Shown: piece by piece, positions 33,426-41,247 of the stretch
Layout of the letters: every line of letters starts with the position of its first letter
Numbering within the stretch: the stretch's first letter is position 1
NCBI GenBank assembly: GCA_017303735.1
Contig: JAFLCF010000006.1
Coordinates: forward strand, 1-51,152
Origin: Anaerolineae bacterium
GTDB lineage: Bacteria; Chloroflexota; Anaerolineae; Anaerolineales; Villigracilaceae
Direction of reading: 5' to 3'
Length of the DNA stretch: 51,152 nt
Made by a program: the position numbers and the translations under genes
The notes under the pieces: model-generated
Database searches by the model: none
Told to the model about the DNA's origin: nothing
What the model saw: only the letters and a program-made list of their open reading frames with translations

Positions 33426-34230
33426 GGGAATCCCCTATTGGCGCAAGCGCGTTAATCACAGTTGCCATCTGCAAAGGACTATTTTTGTGACGAGTGTAGA
33501 CTCTTTTAATCTGTTCAGGTTGAAAATCTCCAATCACTAATCGAGCATATTCCATCCAATCTTCAAGTTGTAATGGTTCGAGATTGATTGCTGTGTGGCA
33601 ATGTTCCCACTCCCCTGTTGGATTAGGAACTTCTTTACCCGCAATGACGATAACCAAGGGTCTAATGCGTTGTGGAGTTGACATACGAAGAATATGATTG
33701 GATAACCATTTCCTTGCTTCTTCACTTGCTTGTTCATAAGTATCGAATAGAACAACAAAGCATGTCATTCCATTTTGGGAAAGTTCGTTTATATCTTCCA
33801 ATAATGCTTGAGCTCCCATTTCCCAACGCGTTCGTTGCTCTTCAATTGAAAGAGGAGCCATGTTGAAAGTTGTTTGTACCGTATATTCGGAACGCCCAAC
33901 ATTTGTATTATCCGCAATCTGAATTTGAGGAATAGAAATAACTTGGTTTAATATGTCGGAGCATCGTTTAAGTTGAAAATAAGAACGAACATCGGTTTGA
34001 ATAGATCGCAATACATCAATTGGGCTCAAAGACCCCCCTTTGAAATCTACACGTGATACCGGTACTCGGTTTTCACGACAATGTGTTTCAAACAAGTGCA
34101 ACAACCTTGACTTTCCCTGTCCGGATTCGTTTTTTAACAGCAAAATGGACTCATCCTTGACTCTGGTCGAATCAAGTAAATTGCGAAACAGCCCAAACTC
34201 AAGTTTCCTATCTACTATAGGATGTGACAT
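33415..34230 (-). CDS. P-loop NTPase, AAA/STAND-like
   Basis: A 271-residue stand-alone ATPase. The Walker A is N-E-S-G-Q-G-K-S (34-41) with Lys40, and the Walker B is F-V-V-L-F-D-T-Y-E (Asp163). A sensor-1-like strand V-I-V-I-A-G-K-E follows, then the N-L-E-P-L-Q-L-E-D-W helix typical of the end of STAND NTPase cores. No effector domain is fused. AGGGGAG lies before the start. The next gene supplies the winged-helix-like and TPR parts, and the upstream gene a membrane protein; all three are one operon. It probably forms a nucleotide switch. Confidence 0.82.
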   Translation of the reverse strand: MSHPIVDRKLEFGLFRNLLDSTRVKDESILLLKNESGQGKSRLLHLFETHCRENRVPVSRVDFKGGSLSPIDVLRSIQTDVRSYFQLKRCSDILNQVISIPQIQIADNTNVGRSEYTVQTTFNMAPLSIEEQRTRWEMGAQALLEDINELSQNGMTCFVVLFDTYEQASEEARKWLSNHILRMSTPQRIRPLVIVIAGKEVPNPTGEWEHCHTAINLEPLQLEDWMEYARLVIGDFQPEQIKRVYTRHKNSPLQMATVINALAPIGDSHVR

Positions 34231-34247
34231 TTTATGAAACTCCCCTA

Positions 34248-34568
34248 TTATTTCTTTTTCTTTTCTTTAGTTTGAGAAGTCTTTTCTTCTGCTGTTAGCT
34301 CAGTATCACCAATATTCTTATTTCCTTCAATAGTTTCATTTCCAACTACTTTCATACGCGTCTTACCAATTGAGAGATTACCAAAAATCCCTCTACTAGT
34401 TTTTTTAGTAACCACAACTGGCTTTGAGTCATTCTCACCTTCAAATCCAAATTTGTTTCCAGAAACTTCCAAGTCAACCTTCGTTTTCCGGCGATAAATC
34501 AAAAAACCACTTAGTATGACAACAACTATCAAAAGAGCTACTGCAATTATTGTGGTATTTGTATCCAT
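34248..34568 (-). CDS. Small single-pass membrane protein of the STAND/TPR operon
   Basis: 106 residues. One membrane helix (about 6-25) is followed by basic R-R-K-T-K, a repetitive beta-type segment (L-E-V-S-G-N-K-F-G-F-E-G, then I-G-K-T-R-M-K-V-V-G-N-E-T-I-E-G-N-K-N-I-G) and a charged lysine-rich tail. The positive-inside rule puts the long tail in the cytoplasm. No family is recognised. It is the first gene of the operon, with AGGAG upstream, 17 bases before the ATPase gene. Being the only membrane part, it may be the effector or the anchor. Confidence 0.72.
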   Translation of the reverse strand: MDTNTTIIAVALLIVVVILSGFLIYRRKTKVDLEVSGNKFGFEGENDSKPVVVTKKTSRGIFGNLSIGKTRMKVVGNETIEGNKNIGDTELTAEEKTSQTKEKKKK

Positions 34569-34689
34569 AAACTACTCCTATGTAGGTAGTACTCCGCCTC
34601 AAAAACATCAACGATTTTGAAATTATAATTCAATTCATCCCATTTATTGGTTACTTTTGATAAAATAACGCTCGTTATAAACCAAAAGA

Positions 34690-34743
34690 CGCCTTGGGGG
34701 AGCACGTGTGCCGGGCGATTGCCCCGGTGAGAGCTTTTGGTGC
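34690..34743 (+). promoter_or_regulatory. Candidate structured leader of the SulP gene
   Basis: CTTTTGGT at 34735-34742 pairs perfectly with ACCAAAAG just after 34680. Enclosed is a C-C-G-G-G-C/G-C-C-C-C-G-G hairpin near 34713-34729. The fold ends about 25 bases before the ATG. I could not match it to a known riboswitch class. Confidence 0.4.
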
Positions 34744-34767
34744 AATATCTTTTCTGGAGAATTAAAT

Positions 34768-36423
34768 ATGCCAAGACGTTCCCTTGCCCGTCTTTACAGG
34801 GACGAGTTCGCGGGCTATTCGCTCGCCACATTTCAAAATGACCTTGCTGCAGGTCTTAACGTTGCACTGGTGGCTTTACCGCTTGCACTTGCCTTCGGTG
34901 CTGCCTCGGGTGCCACCGCCGCTGCCGGGTTGATCGCCTCCATCGTGGGTGGCATTGTCGTCGGTTTATTGGCAGGTGCGCCTTATCAAATGACCGGCGC
35001 AAAAGCCGTCATCAGTGTGGTGCTGATCGTGCTCATCAATCAATATGGTCTCGAAGGCATGTGGGTCGCACTCATCATGGCAGGCATAATCACATTCGGG
35101 ATCGGCTTGTTCAAGCTCGGTCGCTTCATCGCATTCATCCCATCCACCGTCATCGCAGGCTTCACCGCAGGCATCTCTGCCATCGTCATCATCCGCCAAG
35201 TGGATCCACTGCTCGGCATCCACACCCCTGTCACCGTCACTGCCGCGCAAAAACTGATCGGTTATTTCACAACGCCCAACCTCACGCCTAACATCCACAG
35301 CCTCATCATCGGTCTATTTGTGATGGGACTCATGTTCTTCTACCCCACCAAATGGAACGAGCGGATTCCAGGTGCCTTGATCGCACTGATCCTTGCCACC
35401 GCCTCAACCTCCGCTCTGAGCTGGTCTGTCCCTACGATCGGATTCATCCCCCGTTCCCTGCTCCTCGAACCGCGCTTCAGTATTGCGGGCATTCCATGGG
35501 GAAACATCTCTGAATTCATCGCGCCAGCCCTCACACTGACGGCTCTAGGTTCGGTCGAAACTCTCCTAACAGGCGCTTCCGGAGCCGAACTGACCGGCAA
35601 ACGTCTGCAAGTGAATCAACACCTCATGGGCTTAGGCATTGGCAATATCACACTGGCATTGGTCGGTGCGATTCCGGTCACATCTGGCATCCTGCGCACA
35701 AAAGTTGCCATTCAATCTGGCGGACAAACTCGCCTCACGGGCATTATCCACGCATTGATCCTGCTCATCATCATGTTCGCCTTTGCCGATTATCTGGCGA
35801 TGATTCCGCTCTCTGCCCTGGCTGGTGTTTTGATGGTCACCGCCATCCGCTCAGTGGACGTAGGCTCCGTCAAATTTACTTTTAGTAATTTTTTCAAGAC
35901 CGATATGATCGCATTCACGGTTGCGTTCATTGCCACCGTCGTGCTCAGCTTGACGAACGCCATCCTCTTCGGAACCTTTTTAATGGGAGCCGTCTTCCTC
36001 AACAAAAGCGCCAGCATTGACATCAACATTCAAGAAGTGGATGTGGAACGCCTCAAGCAAAAAGGCATTGAAACTGCAGGGAATTGCAAACACGTCCGCG
36101 TGGCATTTCTGACCGGTCCGCTATTTTTTGCGGCAACGTCTCAATTCAGCGAATCCTTTGCCGATTTGGGAGACACGCACGCCTTGATCCTGTCGATGCG
36201 CGGTGTGCCGCTGATCGATTCGGCGGGTATTGAAGCGATCCACAAGTTACATTCACGTCTACAAAGGAGAGGCGGCACACTCATGTTTGCCGGTATCCAC
36301 GACAACGCCAGGCAAATGATGGAACGCGGAGGTCTTGTAAAAACCATTGGCGAAGAAAACTTTTTCTGGTCGAGCGATCAGGCTATTGTCGAGGCAGAGA
36401 GGCGTGGGTGTCCCTTTTGTTGA
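34768..36423 (+). CDS. SulP-family anion transporter with STAS domain
   Basis: 551 residues from ATG 34768 (GGAGA upstream). The N-terminal part has about 10-14 membrane helices with the SulP opening F-Q-N-D-L-A-A-G-L-N-V-A-L-V-A-L-P-L-A-L-A-F-G (22-44). The C-terminal STAS domain (about 435-545) contains I-L-S-M-R-G-V-P-L-I-D-S-A-G-I-E-A, the conserved D-S-A-G phosphorylatable loop. Substrates of the family include sulfate, bicarbonate and dicarboxylates; sequence alone does not decide. The upstream frame extension is within a leader that can fold and is not coding. Confidence 0.9.
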   Translation: MPRRSLARLYRDEFAGYSLATFQNDLAAGLNVALVALPLALAFGAASGATAAAGLIASIVGGIVVGLLAGAPYQMTGAKAVISVVLIVLINQYGLEGMWVALIMAGIITFGIGLFKLGRFIAFIPSTVIAGFTAGISAIVIIRQVDPLLGIHTPVTVTAAQKLIGYFTTPNLTPNIHSLIIGLFVMGLMFFYPTKWNERIPGALIALILATASTSALSWSVPTIGFIPRSLLLEPRFSIAGIPWGNISEFIAPALTLTALGSVETLLTGASGAELTGKRLQVNQHLMGLGIGNITLALVGAIPVTSGILRTKVAIQSGGQTRLTGIIHALILLIIMFAFADYLAMIPLSALAGVLMVTAIRSVDVGSVKFTFSNFFKTDMIAFTVAFIATVVLSLTNAILFGTFLMGAVFLNKSASIDINIQEVDVERLKQKGIETAGNCKHVRVAFLTGPLFFAATSQFSESFADLGDTHALILSMRGVPLIDSAGIEAIHKLHSRLQRRGGTLMFAGIHDNARQMMERGGLVKTIGEENFFWSSDQAIVEAERRGCPFC

Positions 36424-36463
36424 TATATAATCAATTTATCAACCCCTTTAAGGAGATGAAATC

Positions 36464-36775
36464 ATGTCACAAAAATCGATCAGTCGCTGGTTAAGTGTAT
36501 TTTGGCTGCTTACTTCACAAGTTGCCGGAGCGGCACTTGTATTTGCACCCCTGGCTGTGCTAATGAGTTTTCAAGATGCTGCAACGTCTGCAGGCGAGAG
36601 TGGCATGTTTAACTTAATGCTTGGGTTGGGATATGTTCTGCCCGTGGTATTTATAGGGTTGGGCATTGCAGCATGGGTGATGTTGGCACGCAGTAAAAAC
36701 GCTTCTGCCAACTGGTTAGGGCTCGCTACTCTGCTCCCCGGAATCGTGATGCTGTTGGCGATCAACCTATACTAG
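36464..36775 (+). CDS. Small membrane protein, unknown function
   Basis: 103 residues with three hydrophobic helices (about 10-35, 47-72, 80-102). AAGGAG precedes the ATG with good spacing, and it follows the SulP gene by 40 bases, so co-transcription is likely. No family is recognised. Its TAG stop overlaps the TAG stop of the convergent acyltransferase gene. Confidence 0.65.
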   Translation: MSQKSISRWLSVFWLLTSQVAGAALVFAPLAVLMSFQDAATSAGESGMFNLMLGLGYVLPVVFIGLGIAAWVMLARSKNASANWLGLATLLPGIVMLLAINLY

Positions 36776-37461
36776 GGCTTGTCTTTCAAAGCCAGTATTT
36801 CTTTTGTACGCGGAAAGTCCTTGTAATAACCGCGATAACTTTCTGGCAGCAATGCGGCAATGCGACAGAATAATTCATCAATGGCTTCGCGCAAAAGTGC
36901 ATCTCGCTCGGCACCTTTGGCGGCTTTGATATTGGGCGGGTAATACATTTCTTCTCCGGCTGTAATGGTGATCTTCAACCGTCGAAATGATTTTAGCCGC
37001 GCCACAACATCGGCATCTTCGGTGCCGGTCAACGCCACTGGGATGATGCCTACGTTGGATGAGCTGGCAATGTAGATCGCGCCGGGCTCGGCTTTGAGTA
37101 ACTCCGCTTTCTTTGAACGTGTACCTTCGGGTGCAATGATCATCACCGCGCCTTTTTTCAAGCGAGAGATAAATTCCTTGATGGCGCTCATGTCCGCTTC
37201 GCCGCGCGTCAGCCAGGTGACGTTGAAAATCCTTCCCACCAATCTTCCATACCAATATTTTTTATATTTATCTGTAAGCGGGTGGATGAGATCATCATTA
37301 TCGAGCACGTAATACACTACCAATGAATCCAACCTGCCTAGGTGGTTGGATGCCAACATATATCCGCCCTCTTTAGGCAACTTGCTAATATCCCCGCGCA
37401 CTTCAATATCCGCGATCAACGGCAAGACTTTCCTAGCACAGAAGCGAAGGAAGGCGCTCAT
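36772..37461 (-). CDS. plsC: 1-acylglycerol-3-phosphate acyltransferase (PlsC-like) 2
   Basis: 229 residues. The acyltransferase motifs are N-H-L-G-R-L-D (H-x4-D catalytic pair near 40-45) and A-P-E-G-T-R-S (near 115-121). It acylates lysophosphatidate or a related glycerolipid at the membrane. The start overlaps the stop of the upstream paralogue (ATGA), so the two are coupled and arose by tandem duplication. The stop overlaps that of the convergent plus-strand gene. Confidence 0.87.
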   Translation of the reverse strand: MSAFLRFCARKVLPLIADIEVRGDISKLPKEGGYMLASNHLGRLDSLVVYYVLDNDDLIHPLTDKYKKYWYGRLVGRIFNVTWLTRGEADMSAIKEFISRLKKGAVMIIAPEGTRSKKAELLKAEPGAIYIASSSNVGIIPVALTGTEDADVVARLKSFRRLKITITAGEEMYYPPNIKAAKGAERDALLREAIDELFCRIAALLPESYRGYYKDFPRTKEILALKDKP

Positions 37462-38126
37462 TTATGTTCAGCCAGTAGTTCTTTCAAACGTGGATGTTCG
37501 GCATAAAAGCCGCGGTTATGTTCTGGCAGTAAGACGGCAATTCTGCACATGAGCTCATCGGTATATTCTTGTAATATCTCTTCGCGGTTCTCTTTAGGAA
37601 AAGGCGGCAACACAAAGGGATCGCCTGCCACGAGTTGAATGGGTGTGCGCCTGAATTTTTTGAGATTCCTGATCACAAGCCGGTCTTCTGAGCCGCTGAT
37701 GGCAACCGGTAAAATCGTCCACCCCATTTTGGAAGCAAGATATGCAACGCCGGGTTTGCCCTGCGCCATTTTTTCGTCGCGGGCGCGGGTACCTTCAGGT
37801 GCAATGACCAGGGTCTGCCCTTCTTCCATACGTTTCATCATTTCACGCATCGATTTTAGGTCAGGATTAAACCGGTCGATAAAAATGGCATTAAGGTACT
37901 TGCCCAGCCAGCGCAAGATGGCATAGTCTGCCCATTTTTCGGCAACGGGAATAAATAGGTTCCAGTTATCGAGGGCATAGTATGCGAGAGGGGCATCCAA
38001 AAAGCCGAGGTGATTTACCGCAATGACAAAACCGCCCTGTTCAGGCAGTTTTTCTTTTCCACGCATTTCCACTCTTGCAACCAGCCGAATTACAAAACGA
38101 ATAACCCAGATAATGAATATTTTCAT
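37458..38126 (-). CDS. plsC: 1-acylglycerol-3-phosphate acyltransferase (PlsC-like) 1
   Basis: 222 residues with N-H-L-G-F-L-D (catalytic His/Asp near 39-44) and A-P-E-G-T-R-A-R (near 109-116). It begins with a short hydrophobic segment and is probably peripheral to the inner membrane. It is the first gene of the tandem pair. The two copies are clearly related but diverged, so they may differ in acyl-chain or acceptor preference. Confidence 0.87.
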   Translation of the reverse strand: MKIFIIWVIRFVIRLVARVEMRGKEKLPEQGGFVIAVNHLGFLDAPLAYYALDNWNLFIPVAEKWADYAILRWLGKYLNAIFIDRFNPDLKSMREMMKRMEEGQTLVIAPEGTRARDEKMAQGKPGVAYLASKMGWTILPVAISGSEDRLVIRNLKKFRRTPIQLVAGDPFVLPPFPKENREEILQEYTDELMCRIAVLLPEHNRGFYAEHPRLKELLAEHK

Positions 38127-38179
38127 GAAGGTAATTTTACACGTTTTTACTTTCAGTATAGAGAAAGGCTGCTCTTAAA

Positions 38180-38211
38180 GAAAAAGCGCCCCGTCGAATA
38201 GACGAGGCGCT
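38180..38211 (-). terminator. Terminator after the PilZ gene
   Basis: An 11-bp stem with one mismatch (38185-38195 with 38201-38211), followed on the minus strand by TTTTT, 17 bases past the PilZ stop. Confidence 0.85.
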
Positions 38212-38227
38212 GCGGCTTCTGCAAGTA

Positions 38228-38617
38228 TCATCCCCAAATGTAGTCGGAGTTGGTTTTATGGTGACTCTGTTTCTGCTCACCATAGGCGTTGAACATCTTT
38301 ACAAAGACATCGTAATCCGCAGGGGTCATATCTAAAAGCTGGAAACCAACATTATAGATCGTGGGGTCATAGGGGTCTTTTGAACACCAGCGTGTGCAGG
38401 CTGAAAATACAATAAAACTTTTCGCCGAGATCTGATTCACCTGATCAATACACAATTCCATGTTCATATTGATAGGGAGCGGTTTGCTGCTCTCGAGTTT
38501 AAAGCCGCCTGTACTGATGTCGGTGATCTGACCGATCAACTGGCCGGTATCCTTGTTCAGCACACGCATATAGTAGGAAAAATTCTTGCGCTGTAATTTT
38601 CGTTTGTTTTGTGCCAT
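38228..38617 (-). CDS. PilZ-domain protein (c-di-GMP receptor)
   Basis: 129 residues, a single PilZ barrel. The c-di-GMP-binding R-x-x-x-R (Arg6, Arg10) and D-I-S-T-G-G (Asp33, Ser35, Gly38) are present, so binding is likely. No other domain is fused. It probably relays c-di-GMP levels to a partner protein encoded elsewhere. It forms its own unit with a terminator just downstream. Confidence 0.87.
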   Translation of the reverse strand: MAQNKRKLQRKNFSYYMRVLNKDTGQLIGQITDISTGGFKLESSKPLPINMNMELCIDQVNQISAKSFIVFSACTRWCSKDPYDPTIYNVGFQLLDMTPADYDVFVKMFNAYGEQKQSHHKTNSDYIWG

Positions 38618-38711
38618 ATCGACCTCCTTGCAAATTTGATAGGCAACTTATTCTAGTGCAAACCAAACGGCGCGAGGCAGCGAAAGGGCAATTACTATGA
38701 AGTTGTAACGA

Positions 38712-39860
38712 TTATTCCCGGCGAAGGATGTGAGTGAGAATAGTTGCGCCGGAGCCGCCGATGTTCTGCGCCATACCTATCATAGCACGTTCCACCTGGG
38801 TTGCGCCACATTCGCCGCGCAATTGTTGGGCAACTTCCACGATCTGATACATACCTGTGGCTCCCACCGGATGACCACGTGCCTTCAACCCGCCTCGCGT
38901 ACAGACGGGGATCTTTCCTTTGATTCCAATTTGATTCTCCAACCCAAGCCGCACCCCCTGACCCCGCTCGGCAAAACCGGTCGCTTCCAATGAAAGCGCC
39001 GCCATAATCGTGAAGGCGTCATGTAATTCGAACACATCGATATCATCATGCGAAATCCCTGCCATGGCATACGCTTGTTTCGAAGAAAGATAGGCAGCAT
39101 TCAAGAACATCGGGTCCTTGCGCGAGTGGACTGCGATCGAATCCGTTGCCGCTGCCGATGCCGCCACAACGATCTTTGGCTGACGCATCACTTTGTCAGC
39201 AGGAACAATGACCACCGCCGCCGCACCATCCCCCACTGGTGAAGCATCTAATAAGTTGATCGGCGTTGCAACCATTGAAGACTTCTCGAATTTATCCACG
39301 CTTACTTTTTCATGCAGACGCGCATACGGGTTATGCATGGCATTGGCATGGGCATTGATCGAGAACGGCGCGAAATCTTCATGTTTCCAGCCGAACTCGT
39401 GCAGGTATCGCCGCATCACCAGAGCATTGATGCCCACAAACGAGACCCCCTGCTCCACTTCATAATCTGCATCGGCAGCCGTTGCCAGCGCTGCTGTAAC
39501 ATCCCTGCCTGCCTTATCGGTCATCTTCTCTACACCAACCACAAGAGCGGATTCAACATCTCCCGAAGCGACCGCCATCAGCGCGGAGCGAAACGCCGCC
39601 GCACCGGAGCCGCAAGCCGCTTCGATCTTAACCGCTTCCTGTTTCCACAACCCGATCCAATCGCCAAAGAAAGTTCCCAGCTGATTCTGCCCGCTGACCA
39701 TGGAGGAAAGCATATTACCAACATACAGCGCATCGACCTTGTCCACGCCTGCATCTTGCATGGCAAGGAAAGCCGCCTCACCGCCGATCTCGCGCAGGGA
39801 TTTATCCCAATGTTCATCTACTTTGATCTGACCAATTCCAAGAATGGCTACTTTTCTCAT
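38712..39860 (-). CDS. Thiolase-family protein, archaeal/SCP2-type
   Basis: 382 residues. Nucleophile Cys83 lies in E-A-A-C-G-S-G, and His280 (E-L-H-D-A-F) and His330 (G-G-L-K-A-R-G-H-P-V-G-A-T-G) complete the site. The second catalytic Cys of biosynthetic thiolases is absent (A-Q-N-I-G-G-S-G instead of a C-x-G motif), as in archaeal-type acetyl-CoA acetyltransferases and SCP2 thiolases. Archaeal enzymes usually have a DUF35 partner next door, but none is seen here. It could act in the mevalonate pathway or in fatty-acid breakdown. Confidence 0.85.
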   Translation of the reverse strand: MRKVAILGIGQIKVDEHWDKSLREIGGEAAFLAMQDAGVDKVDALYVGNMLSSMVSGQNQLGTFFGDWIGLWKQEAVKIEAACGSGAAAFRSALMAVASGDVESALVVGVEKMTDKAGRDVTAALATAADADYEVEQGVSFVGINALVMRRYLHEFGWKHEDFAPFSINAHANAMHNPYARLHEKVSVDKFEKSSMVATPINLLDASPVGDGAAAVVIVPADKVMRQPKIVVAASAAATDSIAVHSRKDPMFLNAAYLSSKQAYAMAGISHDDIDVFELHDAFTIMAALSLEATGFAERGQGVRLGLENQIGIKGKIPVCTRGGLKARGHPVGATGMYQIVEVAQQLRGECGATQVERAMIGMAQNIGGSGATILTHILRRE

Positions 39861-39985
39861 ATATCCTCAGGTCTGATTCTATCGCATTCGCCTCTCAGGA
39901 GCTATCATAAATCAACTGGTCATTTGGGGTGATTGTGTTTTCAGATATTTCTTGCTATGCTAGCACCTACAAGGAGAAAACGTAT

Positions 39986-40435
39986 ATGTCAAAATACGGA
40001 TTAATACTCTTAACAGCAGCCTTTTTGCTTGCTGGTTGTTCCACACAAAAAGCCGAGGCGACACACACTCCGCCCGCCCTGGAGGAAAGCTGGTCAGTGA
40101 AAATGACCTTATCGGGCGGCATTGCCGGGCTGTTACGGACGGTTGAAGTTCAAGCAGATGGCTCGTATACCGTAGTGGATGAAAGAGCTGGCACTACCGT
40201 TCAAGGAAACTTGGAGGATGAAAAACTCATCGCATTGAAAGAGCTAATCGAGAATCTTGTGATTAATACGTCGAAGAATCCTGGAGCATGTGCAGATTGT
40301 TTCATCTATGATATTGAGATTCAAAATGGCGGGAAGAAAATGATCGCCAATGTAGATGATCTATCTTTGGGCGAATCAGGGCTGGGAGAACTCGTTAATC
40401 TCCTGCAAGAGTTGATCGCTACAGCACTGAAATGA
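39986..40435 (+). CDS. Lipoprotein of unknown function
   Basis: 149 residues from ATG 39986 (AAGGAG 8 bases upstream). The lipobox is L-L-A-G-C (Cys18), and the mature protein is an alternating strand and helix domain with two Cys (A-C-A-D-C near 113-116) that may bind a metal or form a disulfide. No family is recognised. Its stop overlaps the start of the next gene (ATGA). Confidence 0.72.
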   Translation: MSKYGLILLTAAFLLAGCSTQKAEATHTPPALEESWSVKMTLSGGIAGLLRTVEVQADGSYTVVDERAGTTVQGNLEDEKLIALKELIENLVINTSKNPGACADCFIYDIEIQNGGKKMIANVDDLSLGESGLGELVNLLQELIATALK

Positions 40436-40956
40436 TGAAGCGTTCAGACTGGCTTGAACAATATTTTCAGAAAGTGGCAGAGTCTTCCGAAGAGGGTGCG
40501 GAGGCGGTACGCTTTGTGCGCGAGAAAAGGATTCGGGTAGGTTTGAAGCGGGCGCGGAGAAGTGTAGGCGCGTTTTGGACCTGGACTCGGTCTTTTTATT
40601 TGAACAAGCTTCACTACACGGCAGAGTCCGCGCTTGAACATCCGCGTGCGATCACTTTGTTCGTGCATGAAGTACGCCATTTGCAACAAGGGGTGTTGAC
40701 TGCCATGTCTATCTACGGAGAGTTGGATGCCTGGCAATATGAATTCCGTTTGTATAAACGGCTTACGGGGAAAACGCTCAAGCCCGAGTTGGAGGAGTTG
40801 CTTGCCTTGCCTTTATCTTTTGATCGGAAGATGCTCAAACACGCGCAACAATTAATGACAAGATGTGCGGGCTTTTGGTATGGCGCGTGGATATTGCCTT
40901 TGTACCCAATTCATAAAGAGCTCATGTTTTGGGTTACACGCAAGCAATATGACTAA
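40432..40956 (+). CDS. Hypothetical protein with HExxH motif
   Basis: 174 residues (ATG 40432 or the adjacent ATG 40435). It contains F-V-H-E-V-R-H-L-Q-Q-G, a His79-Glu80-x-x-His83 zinc-hydrolase-like motif in a helix, and a C-terminal hydrophobic stretch W-Y-G-A-W-I-L-P-L-Y-P. No peptidase family is recognised and the third metal ligand is not obvious, so peptidase activity is speculative. Translation is coupled to the upstream lipoprotein gene. Confidence 0.65.
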   Translation: MMKRSDWLEQYFQKVAESSEEGAEAVRFVREKRIRVGLKRARRSVGAFWTWTRSFYLNKLHYTAESALEHPRAITLFVHEVRHLQQGVLTAMSIYGELDAWQYEFRLYKRLTGKTLKPELEELLALPLSFDRKMLKHAQQLMTRCAGFWYGAWILPLYPIHKELMFWVTRKQYD

Positions 40957-41062
40957 ACAACCAATTTCAAAATTAGAAGCTCTTTTTAATGTAAGCGTTG
41001 ATCGTTTGTTGTACTATGTGGACAAGAATAAGAAAGGAGGTTGCGATAGAAGCCCCACCTGA
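40949..41062 (+). CDS. Possible 37-residue small protein
   Basis: The short frame starts at an ATG overlapping the preceding stop (ATGACTAA), which would allow coupling. It encodes an amphipathic helix, L-E-A-L-F-N-V-S-V-D-R-L-L-Y-Y-V, and a basic tail. There is no homology, and its 3' end overlaps the candidate RNA at 41034. Low confidence. Confidence 0.25.
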   Translation: MTKQPISKLEALFNVSVDRLLYYVDKNKKGGCDRSPT

Positions 41063-41172
41063 AATGAGTTTTGACGGGAAGGGCGATACGCCATAAGCTG
41101 GTCAAAGTGTGTGTGTTGCTTTCGCACCAGACGTTCCCCTAACGATAGGAAGGCTGCAATCATCGCCTCCTT
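41034..41172 (+). ncRNA. Candidate structured RNA (about 140-200 nt)
   Basis: No coding frame fits, but the ends pair: AAGGAGG (41034-41040) with CCTCCTT (41166-41172), CGAT with ATCG, and AGCC with GGCT. Inside are GGGAA/TTCCC (41076-41080/41134-41138), a GGCG-ATA-CGCC hairpin (41082-41092), CTGGT/ACCAG (41098-41102/41126-41130) and a GTGTG/CGCAC hairpin. A strong terminator follows at 41205. The layout (closing stem, internal bubble, terminal arm) resembles 6S RNA, but no conserved sequence confirms this. Confidence 0.45.
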
Positions 41173-41204
41173 CCCCGATACAATTTATATGTAGTTGTCC
41201 GTTC

Positions 41205-41238
41205 GACGGATGGGTTGATACCCATCCGTCTTTTTTTT
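41205..41238 (+). terminator. Strong rho-independent terminator
   Basis: GACGGATGGGT, a TGAT loop, then its perfect complement followed by eight T. It ends a plus-strand transcript that contains the candidate RNA. Confidence 0.92.
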
Positions 41239-41247
41239 ATTTGATTC

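Noticed and set aside
34547..34831. Minus-strand frame overlapping the SulP start
   Set aside because: It overlaps both the SulP N-terminus and the membrane-protein gene, and shows no coding character.
41068..41100. Ten-codon ORF inside the candidate RNA as a leader peptide
   Set aside because: It has no ribosome-binding site at proper distance and no regulated gene directly downstream.
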